This document shows, in pieces, positions 7,666 through 17,178 of a stretch of DNA of 64,000 bases; positions within the stretch are counted from its first letter, which is position 1; each line of letters starts with the position of its first letter. The notes beneath the pieces were generated by a model. It was not told the origin of the DNA, did no database searches, and was given only the letters and a program-made list of their open reading frames with translations. The position numbers were made by a program, and so were the translations under genes. This stretch comes from Betaproteobacteria bacterium UKL13-2 (GTDB taxonomy: Bacteria; Pseudomonadota; Gammaproteobacteria; Burkholderiales; Usitatibacteraceae). The DNA is taken from contig CP012157.1 of the NCBI GenBank assembly GCA_001602455.1, forward strand, positions 491,733 through 555,732, in the 5' to 3' direction.

Positions 7666-10440
7666 ATGTCTAAGAGTCTCATCATTGCCGAGAAACCCTC
7701 TGTTGCGAACGACATCGCAAAGGCCCTTGGTGGCTTTACCAAACATGCGGAGTATTTTGAGAGTGATGAATATGTCCTCTCCTCTGCTGTCGGCCATCTG
7801 GTCGAGATCGCAATGCCCGAAGAAGAAGAGGTCAAGCGGGGAAAGTGGACCTTTGCACACCTTCCGGCAATTCCATCGTACTTTGCGCTCAGACCGATTG
7901 AGAAAACCGAGGCACGGTTAAAGGTTTTGCTCAAGCTGATCAAGCGCAAAGATGTGACGATGCTGGTTAATGCATGTGACGCCGGGCGCGAAGGTGAGCT
8001 CATCTTCCGCTATATCGTCCAATATGCGAAAGCAAAGCAGCCGATTAAGCGTTTGTGGCTCCAGTCGATGACGCAATCATCAATTCGCGATGGATTCAAA
8101 AGCCTCACCAAAGGCGAGGCCATGCAAGGATTGTCGGATGCAGCGGTGTGTCGCTCTGAGTCCGATTGGTTGGTCGGAATCAATGGAACGCGTGCAATGA
8201 CCGCGTTTAACTCCAAATCGGGCGGCTTCCAACTAACCACGGTCGGTCGCGTACAGACACCGACACTGGCGATTATGGTTGAGCGCGAAGAGCGTATTAA
8301 GGCGTTCAAGTCGCGTGACTTCTGGGAAGTGCATGCGAGTTTTTCGGCAAGCGGCGGTGATTACGCGGGCCGTTGGTTTGACGAGAAATTCAAGAAGTCG
8401 GATGAAGACGACCAACTTAAAGCTGAACGCTGTTGGGATGAAAAAAGTGCGCGCGCCCTCGTCACCAAGTGCCTGAGTAAGCCGGGTGTCGTCGAAGAAG
8501 AATCAAAGCCGACGACGCAAGCCTCACCGCTATTATTTGACTTGACGTCGTTGCAGCGTGAAGCGAACTCGCGGTTTGGGTTCTCTGCGAAAACCACATT
8601 AGGACTTGCGCAAGCGCTGTACGAAAAACACAAAGTGCTGACATATCCAAGAACCGATGCGCGGGCTTTGCCTGAAGACTATTTGCCGACGGTAAAGAAA
8701 ACCCTCGAGATGTTGAAAGACGGCGAGTACAACGTTGCGGCCAAAAAAATACTAGACAGTGCTTGGGTCAAGCCAAACAAACGTATCTTCGATAACGCGA
8801 AGATTTCTGATCACTTTGCGATTATTCCAACGCTCCAAGAGCCAAAATCGCTCAACGAAATTGAGCAAAAACTCTACGATTTTGTCGTCAAACGTTTCCT
8901 CGCCGTGTTCTATCCGTCGGCGGAGTTTATGCAGACGACGCGCATTACACGAGTCGAGGGTGAGGCGTTTAAGTCCGAGGGCAAGGTGCTGGTGAATCCT
9001 GGCTGGCTCGCCGTCTACGGTCGCGATGCTGACGGTGAGGAAGCCGCGACGCACTTGGCGGCCGTGAAGTCAGGCGAAAAAGTCAACACCGAGTCCGTTG
9101 AAGTAAAGGCAAACGCGACCAAGCCGCCGCCGCGTTATACCGAGGCGACATTGCTCTCCGCCATGGAGGGAGCCGGTAAGGCGATTGATGACGAAGAGCT
9201 GCGCGCGGCAATGAAAGAAAAAGGGCTGGGAACACCAGCAACACGCGCCGCTATCATCGAAGGCCTGCTCTACGAGAAATACATTTATCGTGAGGGTCGA
9301 GAGCTGATCCCGACGGCGAAAGCCGCCTCGCTCATGATCGCGCTTCACGGTCTTGGTATTCCTGAACTCTATTCGCCTGAACTGACGGCAGAGTGGGAGC
9401 AAAAGCTCGCGCTGATGCAAAAAGGAGAAATGTCTCGCGAGAAGTTCATGGAAGAAATTGTCGAAATGACCGAGCATATCGTTGGTCAGGCGAAAAATTT
9501 TGAGCATGACACGATCCCGGGCGATTTCGGCGGACTCGCGATACCGTGTCCAAAGTGTGGCGCTGAAATTCATGAGAACTATAAGAAGTTTTCGTGTGTG
9601 AAGTGCGACTTCGGATTTTGGAAAATCTTGGCAGGCCGTCAGTTGGAGGCGAGCGAGGCTGAGGCGCTGATTCAAACGCGCGAGATTGGCCCACTCGAAG
9701 GATTCCGCAGTCGTCAGGGGCGCGTATTTTCGGCCAATCTGATATTGAATAAAGAAAACGTGATCGAATTTTCTTGGGGTGACGGCGCGGCAGATGATGA
9801 GGAAATGGATTTCTCAGCCCAAGAGCCGCTCGGCCCGTGTCCAAAATGCAATGCCAATGTGTACGAAACGCCGAATGCTTACACCTGTCAGAAGGCGACG
9901 GGTCCGGCAAAGACCTGCGACTTTCGATCGGGTCGTACCATCCTCAAGCGCGTGATTGAACGAGAAGAGATGATTGAGTTGCTAAAGAAAGGGCGCACGC
10001 CATTGCTACAGAAATTCATCAGTAAGAAAGGGAGACCTTTCTCGGCGTTTCTGGTCAAACAGCCTGATGGCAAGATCGGTTTTGAGTTTGAGGCGCGTGA
10101 TCCGAAAACGGCGAAAGGCACGGCAGCGGCAAAGAGCGGCCCGGCTGGCGCGCTTCGCATCTTGGGCAATCATCCGGCAGACGGAGCGCCGATTAGCGTG
10201 TACTCTGGACGCTATGGCCCCTATGTCAAGCACGGCGATACCAATGCAACCCTGCCCGATAAAGATAAGGCCGATAGTATTACGCTCGACGAGGCGCTGG
10301 CCCTGATAGAGGAGAAGACGGGCGGTATTGCGAAGCCGGCGAAGGCGTCAAAGGTGGCGAAGGTGGCAAAGGTCGCGAAGGTGGCGAAGGCATCAGTAAA
10401 GGCCACCGCCAAAGCAACGACTAAGCGCAAAGTCGCTTAG
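7666..10440 (+). CDS. topB: DNA topoisomerase III (type IA)
   Basis: This type IA topoisomerase relaxes or decatenates DNA through a 5'-phosphotyrosine link. The 924-residue protein starts with the Toprim glutamate (AEKPSVAND, E9) and has NACDAGREGE near residue 105, in which the second aspartate of the usual DxD is glycine. TTVGRVQTPTLA is typical of the TopB branch. The catalytic tyrosine is Y327 in LTYPRTDAR. Two C-terminal four-cysteine modules follow (first with C628, C631, C644, C647; second near 725-750), then a lysine/alanine-rich tail encoded by 9-bp repeats. The overall length resembles the long TopB-like enzymes found near dprA in betaproteobacteria rather than the shorter E. coli TopB. 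Confidence 0.9.
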   Translation: MSKSLIIAEKPSVANDIAKALGGFTKHAEYFESDEYVLSSAVGHLVEIAMPEEEEVKRGKWTFAHLPAIPSYFALRPIEKTEARLKVLLKLIKRKDVTMLVNACDAGREGELIFRYIVQYAKAKQPIKRLWLQSMTQSSIRDGFKSLTKGEAMQGLSDAAVCRSESDWLVGINGTRAMTAFNSKSGGFQLTTVGRVQTPTLAIMVEREERIKAFKSRDFWEVHASFSASGGDYAGRWFDEKFKKSDEDDQLKAERCWDEKSARALVTKCLSKPGVVEEESKPTTQASPLLFDLTSLQREANSRFGFSAKTTLGLAQALYEKHKVLTYPRTDARALPEDYLPTVKKTLEMLKDGEYNVAAKKILDSAWVKPNKRIFDNAKISDHFAIIPTLQEPKSLNEIEQKLYDFVVKRFLAVFYPSAEFMQTTRITRVEGEAFKSEGKVLVNPGWLAVYGRDADGEEAATHLAAVKSGEKVNTESVEVKANATKPPPRYTEATLLSAMEGAGKAIDDEELRAAMKEKGLGTPATRAAIIEGLLYEKYIYREGRELIPTAKAASLMIALHGLGIPELYSPELTAEWEQKLALMQKGEMSREKFMEEIVEMTEHIVGQAKNFEHDTIPGDFGGLAIPCPKCGAEIHENYKKFSCVKCDFGFWKILAGRQLEASEAEALIQTREIGPLEGFRSRQGRVFSANLILNKENVIEFSWGDGAADDEEMDFSAQEPLGPCPKCNANVYETPNAYTCQKATGPAKTCDFRSGRTILKRVIEREEMIELLKKGRTPLLQKFISKKGRPFSAFLVKQPDGKIGFEFEARDPKTAKGTAAAKSGPAGALRILGNHPADGAPISVYSGRYGPYVKHGDTNATLPDKDKADSITLDEALALIEEKTGGIAKPAKASKVAKVAKVAKVAKASVKATAKATTKRKVA
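10351..10392 (+). repeat. 9-bp tandem repeat in the topB tail
   Basis: Four to five copies of AAGGTGGCG-like units encode repeated Lys-Val-Ala in the last 35 residues of topoisomerase III. The repeat is in frame and extends the basic tail. Confidence 0.8.
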
Positions 10441-10457
10441 TCGATACTGGGTAGCAC

Positions 10458-12032
10458 ATGCAAGTCGTTCGCCTCCTTCGGATCGTAACCGTCGTCGTGC
10501 GCTACGGACTCGATGAATTTTTGCCGCCGGGTTTCGTGCGCCGCACGATTCGGGCGCTGTTTTTCTGGCGAACGCTGACCGAACCTCGAGCACGTCGACT
10601 GCGTCTTGCGCTTGAGTCGCTCGGCCCGATCTTTATCAAGTTCGGCCAATTGTTGTCGACGCGGCCAGATCTTGTGCCCGGCGATATCGCCAAAGAGCTA
10701 TCTCGGTTGCAAGACAAGGTGCCGCCCTTCGCCCAAGCACAGGTCGTACAAATTCTAAGTGCGGCCTACGACGCTGCGCCCAGTGACGACATGAATTTAC
10801 CGGCGCGGACATGGCGAGACGTATTCGCGGCGTTTGATATGGAGCCAGTCGCGGCGGCCTCAATCGCGCAAGTGCATTTTGCGACGATGGGCGCAGGCAA
10901 GCTCGCGGGTCGAGAGGTCGCCGTCAAATTGATCCGGCCCGATATTCATCGAATCATTGGTAATGATGTTGGCTTACTCTATGTAATCGCCGATTTGGTT
11001 GAGACTGTGCTTGAGGACGGAAAGCGCCTCAGGCCGCGCGAGGTGGTCGCCGAGTTCGACAAATCGATTCACGACGAGTTGGATTTGGTTCGCGAGGCAT
11101 CAAACGCATCAACCTTACGCCGCAACTTTGCCGACGGCAAGTTGCTTTATGTGCCTGAAGTATTCTTTGATTACACCTCGCCCAACGTGATGGTGATGGA
11201 GCGAATTGACGCCATTCAGGTCAATGATGTCGCGCAACTCATCGCCCACAACATCGATTTGGCTCGCTTAGCAGCCGATGGTGTGAAGATTTTTTTTACG
11301 CAGGTGTTTCGTGATGGGTTTTTTCATGCCGATATGCACCCAGGCAACATTTTCGTCGGACGAAATGGTATTTATTCGGGCGTCGATTTTGGCATCATGG
11401 GAACCCTATCAGACGCTGACAAGAGTTATCTTGCGCGCAATTTCGCCGCGTTTTTTGATCGGGACTATAAAGCGGTCGCTGTCGCTCACATCGAGGCAGG
11501 ATGGGTGCCGAAGGATACGCGAGCCGACGAATTTGAAGCCGCGATCCGAAGCGTGTGTGAACCAATCTTCGACAAGCCACTCAATGAGATTTACTTTGGC
11601 AATGTTCTGCTGAGACTATTTGACGTTTCGCGTCGATTCCGTATGGAGATCCAACCGCAACTGGTGCTGCTACAGAAGACGCTACTTCAGGTTGAGGGGC
11701 TAGGGCGCCAGCTTTATCCCCAGCTCGATCTCCGACCAGTTGCGCAACCTATTCTTAAAAAATGGATGGACGAACAAATTGGATGGCGCGGATTGGCGCG
11801 CCAGATTCGCAAAGAAGGAGTGCTTTGGACGGGTACCGTGCCGCAACTGCCGCGGCTGATCCATCGCGCACTGGAAAACAATCCATCGGAACGACTCGCC
11901 GCAATTGAGGCGGCAATTGATCGGGTCAATCGCACCCAGCGCTGGCAGTCTGCGCTGATCGCGAGTCTGGTGGGGCTGGGCGCGCTCGTTGCCGCAGCGT
12001 ATCTGTATTTGCTATTGTTCTGGGCGGGCTGA
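10458..12032 (+). CDS. ubiB: UbiB-family atypical kinase/ATPase
   Basis: UbiB proteins are membrane-associated atypical kinases needed for ubiquinone biosynthesis. The 524-residue product has the family signature KFGQLLSTR (about 57-65), the alanine-rich nucleotide loop AAASIAQVH (about 132-140), a VAVKLIRP lysine strand, and the catalytic HADMHPGN and DFGIMG motifs. One or two C-terminal membrane helices (about 495-523) anchor it. It starts 17 bases after topB, so the two are probably co-transcribed. No ubiE or ubiJ is adjacent, so assignment to ubiB rests on the protein sequence. Confidence 0.9.
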   Translation: MQVVRLLRIVTVVVRYGLDEFLPPGFVRRTIRALFFWRTLTEPRARRLRLALESLGPIFIKFGQLLSTRPDLVPGDIAKELSRLQDKVPPFAQAQVVQILSAAYDAAPSDDMNLPARTWRDVFAAFDMEPVAAASIAQVHFATMGAGKLAGREVAVKLIRPDIHRIIGNDVGLLYVIADLVETVLEDGKRLRPREVVAEFDKSIHDELDLVREASNASTLRRNFADGKLLYVPEVFFDYTSPNVMVMERIDAIQVNDVAQLIAHNIDLARLAADGVKIFFTQVFRDGFFHADMHPGNIFVGRNGIYSGVDFGIMGTLSDADKSYLARNFAAFFDRDYKAVAVAHIEAGWVPKDTRADEFEAAIRSVCEPIFDKPLNEIYFGNVLLRLFDVSRRFRMEIQPQLVLLQKTLLQVEGLGRQLYPQLDLRPVAQPILKKWMDEQIGWRGLARQIRKEGVLWTGTVPQLPRLIHRALENNPSERLAAIEAAIDRVNRTQRWQSALIASLVGLGALVAAAYLYLLLFWAG

Positions 12033-12102
12033 TTGGCATGCGGCTTCCGCCCATTGTTAACTGTTAACCAATTTTGATCATTGAACATCGAGTGAGGTTG
12101 TC

Positions 12103-13581
12103 GTGACTGCTTTGCTTGCCTTTGTTGTTATCTATTTGCTGGGCACATTGGCTATCGGTCTGTATGCGGGAACACGAGTTAAAACCGCGACTGATTTTGC
12201 GCTGGCCGGTCGCAGCCTGCCGCTAATCATGATCGTGACGACCACCTTCGCGACGTGGTTTGGCGCCGAAACAGTCATGGGCATTTCGGCAAAATTTGTT
12301 CAGGGCGGCTTGAACAGTGTGGTCGAGGATCCTTTTGGGGCTTCGCTATGCCTGATTTTTGTCGGTATGTTTTTCGCCGCCAAGCTCTACAAGATGACGT
12401 TGCTGACCATTGGCGACTACTACCGCAAGCGTTATGGCAAGAGCGTTGAGGTGCTTTGCTCGGTTGCCATCATCTTGTCCTATTTGGGTTGGGTGGCAGC
12501 GCAGATTACTGCGATCGGGCTCGTATTCAACCTCGTGTCGGGCGGCGCGATCAGTGTTGAAACCGGCATGGTGATCGGGACGCTGTCCGTGTTGGTCTAT
12601 GTGGTGTTCGGTGGGATGTTGGCTATCGCGTGGACTGATTTTGTCCAGATGATTGTGCTCGTGGCAGGTCTCGCCATTATTGCTTTTATGGCGGGCGACC
12701 TTGCCGGTGGCCCAGACAAGGTGCTGGATCTCGCGCTCACGAACGACTGGTTTAAGTTTTTCCCAGAGCCGAAATTGCACGATGTCCTATTCTTTGTGGC
12801 CGCCGCGATTACGATAATGTTGGGATCGATTCCGCAGCAGGATATTTTTCAGCGCGTGATGTCGGCAAAAGACGCCAAGACGGCGTCGCGTGGTTCCATC
12901 ATCGGCGGCATGTGTTACTTTGCGTTTGCGTTTGTACCCATGTTTATCGTGGCCTGCGCCGTGTTGGTGATGCCCGAGGAGGCGAAGCGCTTGCTCGCCG
13001 ATGATCCGCAAAAGGTGTTGCCAACACTCATCCTGAACCACATGCCGTTTTTTGCCCAGGTACTTTTTTTTGGCGCGTTGCTATCCGCAGTCAAATCGAC
13101 CGCGTCGGCAACGCTGTTGGCACCGTCAACGAGTTTTGTCGAGAACATATATAAAAACCTGCGGGGCGGATTGACGGATAAGCAGGAGCTGTTTGCGTTT
13201 CGAGTGGTACTCGTGCTGTTTACGGGATGCGTGTTGACGTACGCCATCATGATGCGTGGAACACCCATATACGAAATGGTGTCCACCGCTTACCAGGTCA
13301 CGCTTTGCGGTGCGTTCGTGCCATTGGTCGCCGGCCTCTACTGGAAACGCGCTAACCGCTACGGCGCATTAGCCTCCATCGTCATGGGGATTACGACCTG
13401 GATTTTGCTGCTCGCCACACCGCTCGGTGAGCAATTTCCGCCGCAGTTGGCAGGCGTCTTGATGGCGGCTGCGGCAATGGTGGCGGGATCATTAGCCACC
13501 AAGCCACACGCCCACCAAGCGCATGAAGCGGGGCATCCCGAGGCAACGTCCGCCCCGTTGCAAGGCCACGCCCACCAGTAG
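12103..13581 (+). CDS. Sodium:solute symporter (SSS family)
   Basis: This 492-residue inner-membrane protein has about 12-13 hydrophobic segments and SSS hallmarks such as DFALAGRSLP near residue 30, ATWFGAETVMG near 50 and the VVFGGMLAIAWTDFVQ stretch near 165. SSS transporters couple Na+ entry to uptake of solutes such as organic acids, sugars or proline; the substrate cannot be told here. The cytoplasmic C-terminus is histidine-rich (HAHQAHEAGH ... GHAHQ), which could bind metal. Translation starts at GTG (12103) after a GAGG ribosome-binding site. It is followed by two tandem terminators, so it ends the plus-strand unit. Confidence 0.9.
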   Translation: MTALLAFVVIYLLGTLAIGLYAGTRVKTATDFALAGRSLPLIMIVTTTFATWFGAETVMGISAKFVQGGLNSVVEDPFGASLCLIFVGMFFAAKLYKMTLLTIGDYYRKRYGKSVEVLCSVAIILSYLGWVAAQITAIGLVFNLVSGGAISVETGMVIGTLSVLVYVVFGGMLAIAWTDFVQMIVLVAGLAIIAFMAGDLAGGPDKVLDLALTNDWFKFFPEPKLHDVLFFVAAAITIMLGSIPQQDIFQRVMSAKDAKTASRGSIIGGMCYFAFAFVPMFIVACAVLVMPEEAKRLLADDPQKVLPTLILNHMPFFAQVLFFGALLSAVKSTASATLLAPSTSFVENIYKNLRGGLTDKQELFAFRVVLVLFTGCVLTYAIMMRGTPIYEMVSTAYQVTLCGAFVPLVAGLYWKRANRYGALASIVMGITTWILLLATPLGEQFPPQLAGVLMAAAAMVAGSLATKPHAHQAHEAGHPEATSAPLQGHAHQ

Positions 13582-13615
13582 GGGCCTACCAGCAGGGGTC
13601 ACCAAAACGGAATCG

Positions 13616-13649
13616 AAACGCACATCTCGCACCGCAAGATGTGCGTTTT
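13616..13649 (+). terminator. Intrinsic terminator after the SSS symporter
   Basis: An 11-12 bp inverted repeat (AAACGCACATCT ... AGATGTGCGTTT) with a 9-base loop, followed by a short T-run. It lies 35 bases after the symporter stop. Confidence 0.75.
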
Positions 13650-13683
13650 GTCGCTTCGTACTCGCGCTCGCCAGCATGGCGCG

Positions 13684-13708
13684 TTAGCCTGAATATCTCA
13701 TTTGTCCC
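13684..13708 (+). repeat. Solo end of the CTAG-family element
   Basis: The sequence TTAGCCTGAATATCTCATT matches the terminal inverted repeat of the CTAG element (consensus CTAGCCTGAACATTTCATGG). No core follows; it lies between two terminators. Confidence 0.55.
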
Positions 13709-13734
13709 ATCGTCGAACCTCCCTCGACGAATTC

Positions 13735-13765
13735 GCCCGGGCTGGAAACAGTCCGGGCTTTTTTT
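13735..13765 (+). terminator. Second intrinsic terminator
   Basis: A 10-bp stem GCCCGGGCTG/CAGTCCGGGC (one G-T pair) with a GAAA loop is followed by seven T residues. It backs up the terminator at 13616. A further perfect 7-bp inverted repeat (TCGTCGA/TCGACGA) lies just upstream. Confidence 0.8.
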
Positions 13766-13855
13766 GCCACCGCAATGTCATCGGAAATTCACATTGGCAC
13801 GTCATGCTGTTCGCCTGTTCGCTAAAGACTTTTCATTTGCAGCCGTAATCGCATC

Positions 13856-14242
13856 ATGACCCCCACAACGATTTCCGCACTCTCCACTGTATCCTTGGCG
13901 TTGGTTGTCGCGTTCATCGGCGCGGCGATGGCGTGGCGCTCGTATAGCCGCCGGGTCGCCGCTTCCGACCGAGTGGACGTAGTGGTGGCGCAAGCGCAAA
14001 GCACCAATATCAAGCCGACGCGCCGGATCGCGGCCATTAGCGGGGCAAACTTGCCCTATCGAATGAGCATTCGCTCGGTCGCACGCCAAGCCGCACCCTA
14101 CCATACCCGCCCAGTCGAGCGTGCGGTAAGCCTCTCGCCGGGTCAATCGCCGGCCGCCGTGCCACTTGTCCTCGCCGCGCGTCGCCCAGGCGTGGCAAAA
14201 CAGTCCACTCGAATCGAGCGTCGGCTGGCGGTCGTTCGCTAA
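13856..14242 (+). CDS. Possible small membrane protein, hypothetical
   Basis: This 128-residue frame has one convincing hydrophobic segment (about residues 8-27) followed by a basic, Arg/Ala-rich tail. I recognise no family. The opposite strand also has a long open frame here (13802-14296), so coding is uncertain; the plus frame is preferred only because its N-terminus looks like a signal anchor. No clear ribosome-binding site is visible and the gene lies between terminators and a repeat patch. Confidence 0.3.
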   Translation: MTPTTISALSTVSLALVVAFIGAAMAWRSYSRRVAASDRVDVVVAQAQSTNIKPTRRIAAISGANLPYRMSIRSVARQAAPYHTRPVERAVSLSPGQSPAAVPLVLAARRPGVAKQSTRIERRLAVVR

Positions 14243-14321
14243 GTTGGCTCGCTCGGGCCTGCTGACCACCGCAGACTTTCGATGAAAACAGTCCATCGCC
14301 TAAAATGCGGGCGACGAAAGG

Positions 14322-14450
14322 GAGCTTCTAAAAACCGTCGCGAGCGGGTGAAGTTGGCAGTGAGGAGCGGACACGTACCCAGTGTACGGCGACGAATTTG
14401 ACACACGCGGGAGCTGACAGATTCGCCCGCGCAGTAGGTTTTTAGAAAGT
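14322..14450. repeat. 129-bp fold-back element, copy 1
   Basis: A non-coding element with imperfect terminal inverted repeats (AGCTTCTAAAAACC at the left, GGTTTTTAGAAAGT at the right). The interior shares CCGTCGCGAGCGGG, GGACACGTACCCAGTGTACGGCG and ATTCGCCC with the equally long copy at 23156-23284. The outer arms are partly complementary to each other, so a single strand could fold back. Confidence 0.8.
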
Positions 14451-14527
14451 GAAAGTCATTATTTGGCGGCACTTTTCAGGCATTTGTGTCCGGAGAAGCC
14501 CGCCAAATCTGGGGTTTGCTGTTTTGG

Positions 14528-14825
14528 GAACTTCTCGAAACCGTCGCGAGCGAGCGAAGTTCGTGCCGAGGAGCGGGCACGTTTGGTTCGTTCCACTTTT
14601 GCCGTGGATGCGGGCTGCACGTTCGCTCTCGGGTGATCGGACGGCAAATCGGACGGCAAATTGGACGGCACCGTGTTTGCCATCGCAGTTGATAAAAACG
14701 CACCTTTCTCGCGTACGTATTTGGCAAATACGGCCCGCGATGCTGTAGTCGGTCAGGCGAAAAATCGCTCGCCCGTTCACCTACTGACCCGCTTTCGAAG
14801 GCACCCCATGAAATGTTCAGGCTAG
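14528..14825. repeat. Chimeric repeat: fold-back half joined to CTAG-family half
   Basis: The left 55 bases copy the left half of the 129-bp element. At about 14583 the sequence switches to the CTAG-family core in reverse orientation. A 12-bp tandem repeat follows (14636-14670), then about 120 unexplained bases, ending in the CTAG-family end at 14792-14825 (CCCATGAAATGTTCAGGCTAG with flank). No ORF in the stretch looks real. Confidence 0.7.
14636..14670. repeat. 12-bp tandem repeat within the chimeric element
   Basis: Three near-identical units of AATCGGACGGCA (the first lacks one A, the third has a single change) in tandem. Confidence 0.75.
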
Positions 14826-14941
14826 AATCTCCGATTGCCGTTGCCGGTGGTGTGTGCTATTTCGGCTATGGCTGCAAACTGAGCAGCGGTTTCTGCAATT
14901 CGCGCCTTGCGCCATTGAGCGCCGATCTTGTGCCCGTTAGA

Positions 14942-14974
14942 CTCGCCTGAATGTTTCATGGGGCGCGTTCGAAA
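14942..14974 (+). repeat. Solo CTAG-family end at the start of the LytS-like gene
   Basis: CTCGCCTGAATGTTTCATGGGGCGCGTTCGAAA matches the extended terminal repeat in inverted orientation relative to 14792-14825. Its internal ATG (14959) and the upstream ATG at 14951 create spurious candidate starts for the following kinase. Confidence 0.65.
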
Positions 14975-14977
14975 ATC

Positions 14978-17101
14978 ATGTTTAAAGCAATTGGCAACGT
15001 AATCTATAAAACACCTTGGTGGGCGATGGGCCTCGGCGGGCTTTGCGTTCTAGTGGTGCTTGCGCTGTTTACCGTTCCGATCAACGTGATCCAACTCACC
15101 GAATCCGGGAAATCGCTCGCCGAAAACCAAGCAATCCAGCGTGAAATTGACTACACGTTCGGCGATAGTGCGCTCGGCCTCGCAGAGCGTGTCGTTGGTG
15201 CGGTTGGCGAGCACACGGCAGACCCGGCGCGAAAAGCAGAATTCGACCAAGCGCTTAAAGAGATTGCCGAAGCGCGTCGTGAGCTCTCTAACGCTGAGCG
15301 GGAGGTGCGCCAGTCCGCTAAAGAAGCGGCGATTGCGGCTCGTGATGCGGCGCGAGAAGCCGCCTTAAGCGCACGAGATGCGGCACGGCAGCGCATCAGC
15401 GAACTCAAGGATGCCCGCAACGAAGCGGTGGAGTTGCAGGCGCGCGTCGGCCTGAAAGACAATGCGGCAATCGAGTCATACAACAAGGCTATCGACGAAG
15501 CTCAGCAAAGTGAGCGAACGGCAAACGAGGCACTGAAGCGACTCAAAGTAAAGCGGAGCGATATTTCGTTATCGCGGGGGAGCGATGGCACCAAGTTGCT
15601 CGACAAAACCGCGATGGACAGCGCGCCACCCGCCAACCAAGCTAAACCCAGTACACCGGCAGTCCCCACAAGTGAGCCCGAAGTGCTTAACTTCGACCTT
15701 GGCCCCAAAGGTAACCGCATACGAGGCAGCATCACGATTGGCGACGATGAATCGCCCGTGTTGAAGATTGAGGCACCAGATACTCTTTCGCCAGCGCCCC
15801 CCGCTTTGCCGCCCTACGTGCGTGACGAAATCCGCCGCAAGGTGACCAGCGACTTCCGGCGCGTGGGTATCGGCTCCGCCTTGATCGTGACGTTCATCCC
15901 GCTGTTTATCATGTTGTTGATTGCGAAGTTCTACATCGGGCGTTCGCGGCGTGCCATTGAGGTGGCGAATCTCAAGACGAAGGAAGCGGAATCGGCGAAT
16001 GTTGACCGGCAGATTGTGGAAGCCAAGTTGATGGCGTTACAGGCACAGGTTGAGCCACACTTCCTCTACAACACGTTGGCAAACGTGCAAGCACTCATCG
16101 AAGTTGACCCACAAAAAGCGAACGAGATGACCGGGCACTTGATTCAATACTTGCGGGCCTCACTGCCGAAGATGCGCGAGAACATTTCCACTGTTGGACA
16201 AGAAATCGAACTGGTTCGGGCCTATCTGAACATCCTAAGAATGCGTATGGGCTCGCGCCTCGAGTTTGGTATTGACGTGCCCGAAGACCTGTTAGCGCTG
16301 CCGTTTCCACCGTTAATGCTTCCGTCGTTGGTGGAGAACGCGATCAAACATGGCCTAGAACCCCAGCGTGAAGGCGGACGGATTGATGTCATTGCGGAGC
16401 GGATCGGCGCAGGCGATGACGCCCTGATTCGGCTCATGGTCAAAGACACCGGGCGCGGATTTTCGGATGCTCCAGTGCAGGTTGGTGGTGGTGTTGGCTT
16501 GGCCAACATTCGCGAACGGCTTTTAGCGTTGTTTAACGGGTGCGCGAAGCTGACGCTGGAGGCCAATTCACCCAAAGGCGTTGTGGCCACGATTGAGACG
16601 CCCGCCAACGGTGCGGCTGCCTTTGTGATGAGCGCGGCGAGCGCGGAACCGCAAGAGGATCTGCCCAAGACGTGGCGCGGCAAGACGATGCGGTTTGCGG
16701 CGCACACCCATCGTTTCTGGGCCAATCTGCTCGTAAAGACATTCCTCGTGATCGTCTCAATTCTGGGGGTGATGTTTATCCTCGGCATGATTGCGCTTGC
16801 CACGGGTGTGTTACCGATGTCCATTGCGGGTAATCGCGTCTCAGGTTTGGAAGGTATGGCGCTCGGCTCATTGGCCTTGCTTCTTGCGTTCGGTGCCTTG
16901 TCGATTGTTGCATTAGTGTTGGTCACCGTGATTTATGGTCTTGGATTTCTGCTGCTCGCGGTCGCCATCGGCGTGCCGATCATTGTCTTGCTCGGCCTCT
17001 TTCCAACACTGCTGCCAGGCGCCGTGGTTGGTTTTATCGCTTATTGGTTTTGGTGGCGCAAGCGCAGCAAGGCCGCTGCTCCCGAATTGCCCAAAGCGTG
17101 A
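14978..17101 (+). CDS. LytS/AlgZ-type sensor histidine kinase with long coiled-coil domain
   Basis: The 707-residue protein starts at the ATG at 14978; an ATG at 14951 is part of a repeat. Residue order: membrane segment (about 12-34), a long alanine/arginine/glutamate-rich extracytoplasmic region (about 50-200) that looks coiled-coil, a membrane segment near 305-325, then a His_kinase domain. This contains the phospho-acceptor motif QVEPHFLYNTLAN and an HATPase domain with LVENAIKHGLEP and DTGRGFS. Unusually, the kinase is followed by two or three further membrane segments (about 590-690). Kinases of this class pair with LytTR regulators, and one follows 77 bases downstream. The signal is unknown. 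Confidence 0.88.
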   Translation: MFKAIGNVIYKTPWWAMGLGGLCVLVVLALFTVPINVIQLTESGKSLAENQAIQREIDYTFGDSALGLAERVVGAVGEHTADPARKAEFDQALKEIAEARRELSNAEREVRQSAKEAAIAARDAAREAALSARDAARQRISELKDARNEAVELQARVGLKDNAAIESYNKAIDEAQQSERTANEALKRLKVKRSDISLSRGSDGTKLLDKTAMDSAPPANQAKPSTPAVPTSEPEVLNFDLGPKGNRIRGSITIGDDESPVLKIEAPDTLSPAPPALPPYVRDEIRRKVTSDFRRVGIGSALIVTFIPLFIMLLIAKFYIGRSRRAIEVANLKTKEAESANVDRQIVEAKLMALQAQVEPHFLYNTLANVQALIEVDPQKANEMTGHLIQYLRASLPKMRENISTVGQEIELVRAYLNILRMRMGSRLEFGIDVPEDLLALPFPPLMLPSLVENAIKHGLEPQREGGRIDVIAERIGAGDDALIRLMVKDTGRGFSDAPVQVGGGVGLANIRERLLALFNGCAKLTLEANSPKGVVATIETPANGAAAFVMSAASAEPQEDLPKTWRGKTMRFAAHTHRFWANLLVKTFLVIVSILGVMFILGMIALATGVLPMSIAGNRVSGLEGMALGSLALLLAFGALSIVALVLVTVIYGLGFLLLAVAIGVPIIVLLGLFPTLLPGAVVGFIAYWFWWRKRSKAAAPELPKA

Positions 17102-17178
17102 TGTAATCGAGCCGGTAGCAAGTGGCTCATCTACCGTGTGGGCGTTATCTTGAGCCGACTAATTTCTGAGTAGCCAAT

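Noticed and set aside
13802-14296. Minus-strand open frame opposite the small membrane ORF
   Set aside because: No signal or domain; Arg/His-rich composition typical of antisense frames. The plus frame is only slightly better.
14243-14977. Overlapping short ORFs in the repeat patch
   Set aside because: They lie in repeated non-coding elements on both strands and have no consistent protein similarity.
16222-16926. 234-residue open frame antisense to the LytS-like kinase
   Set aside because: It is the antisense shadow of a GC-rich gene; no ribosome-binding site and no recognisable domain.
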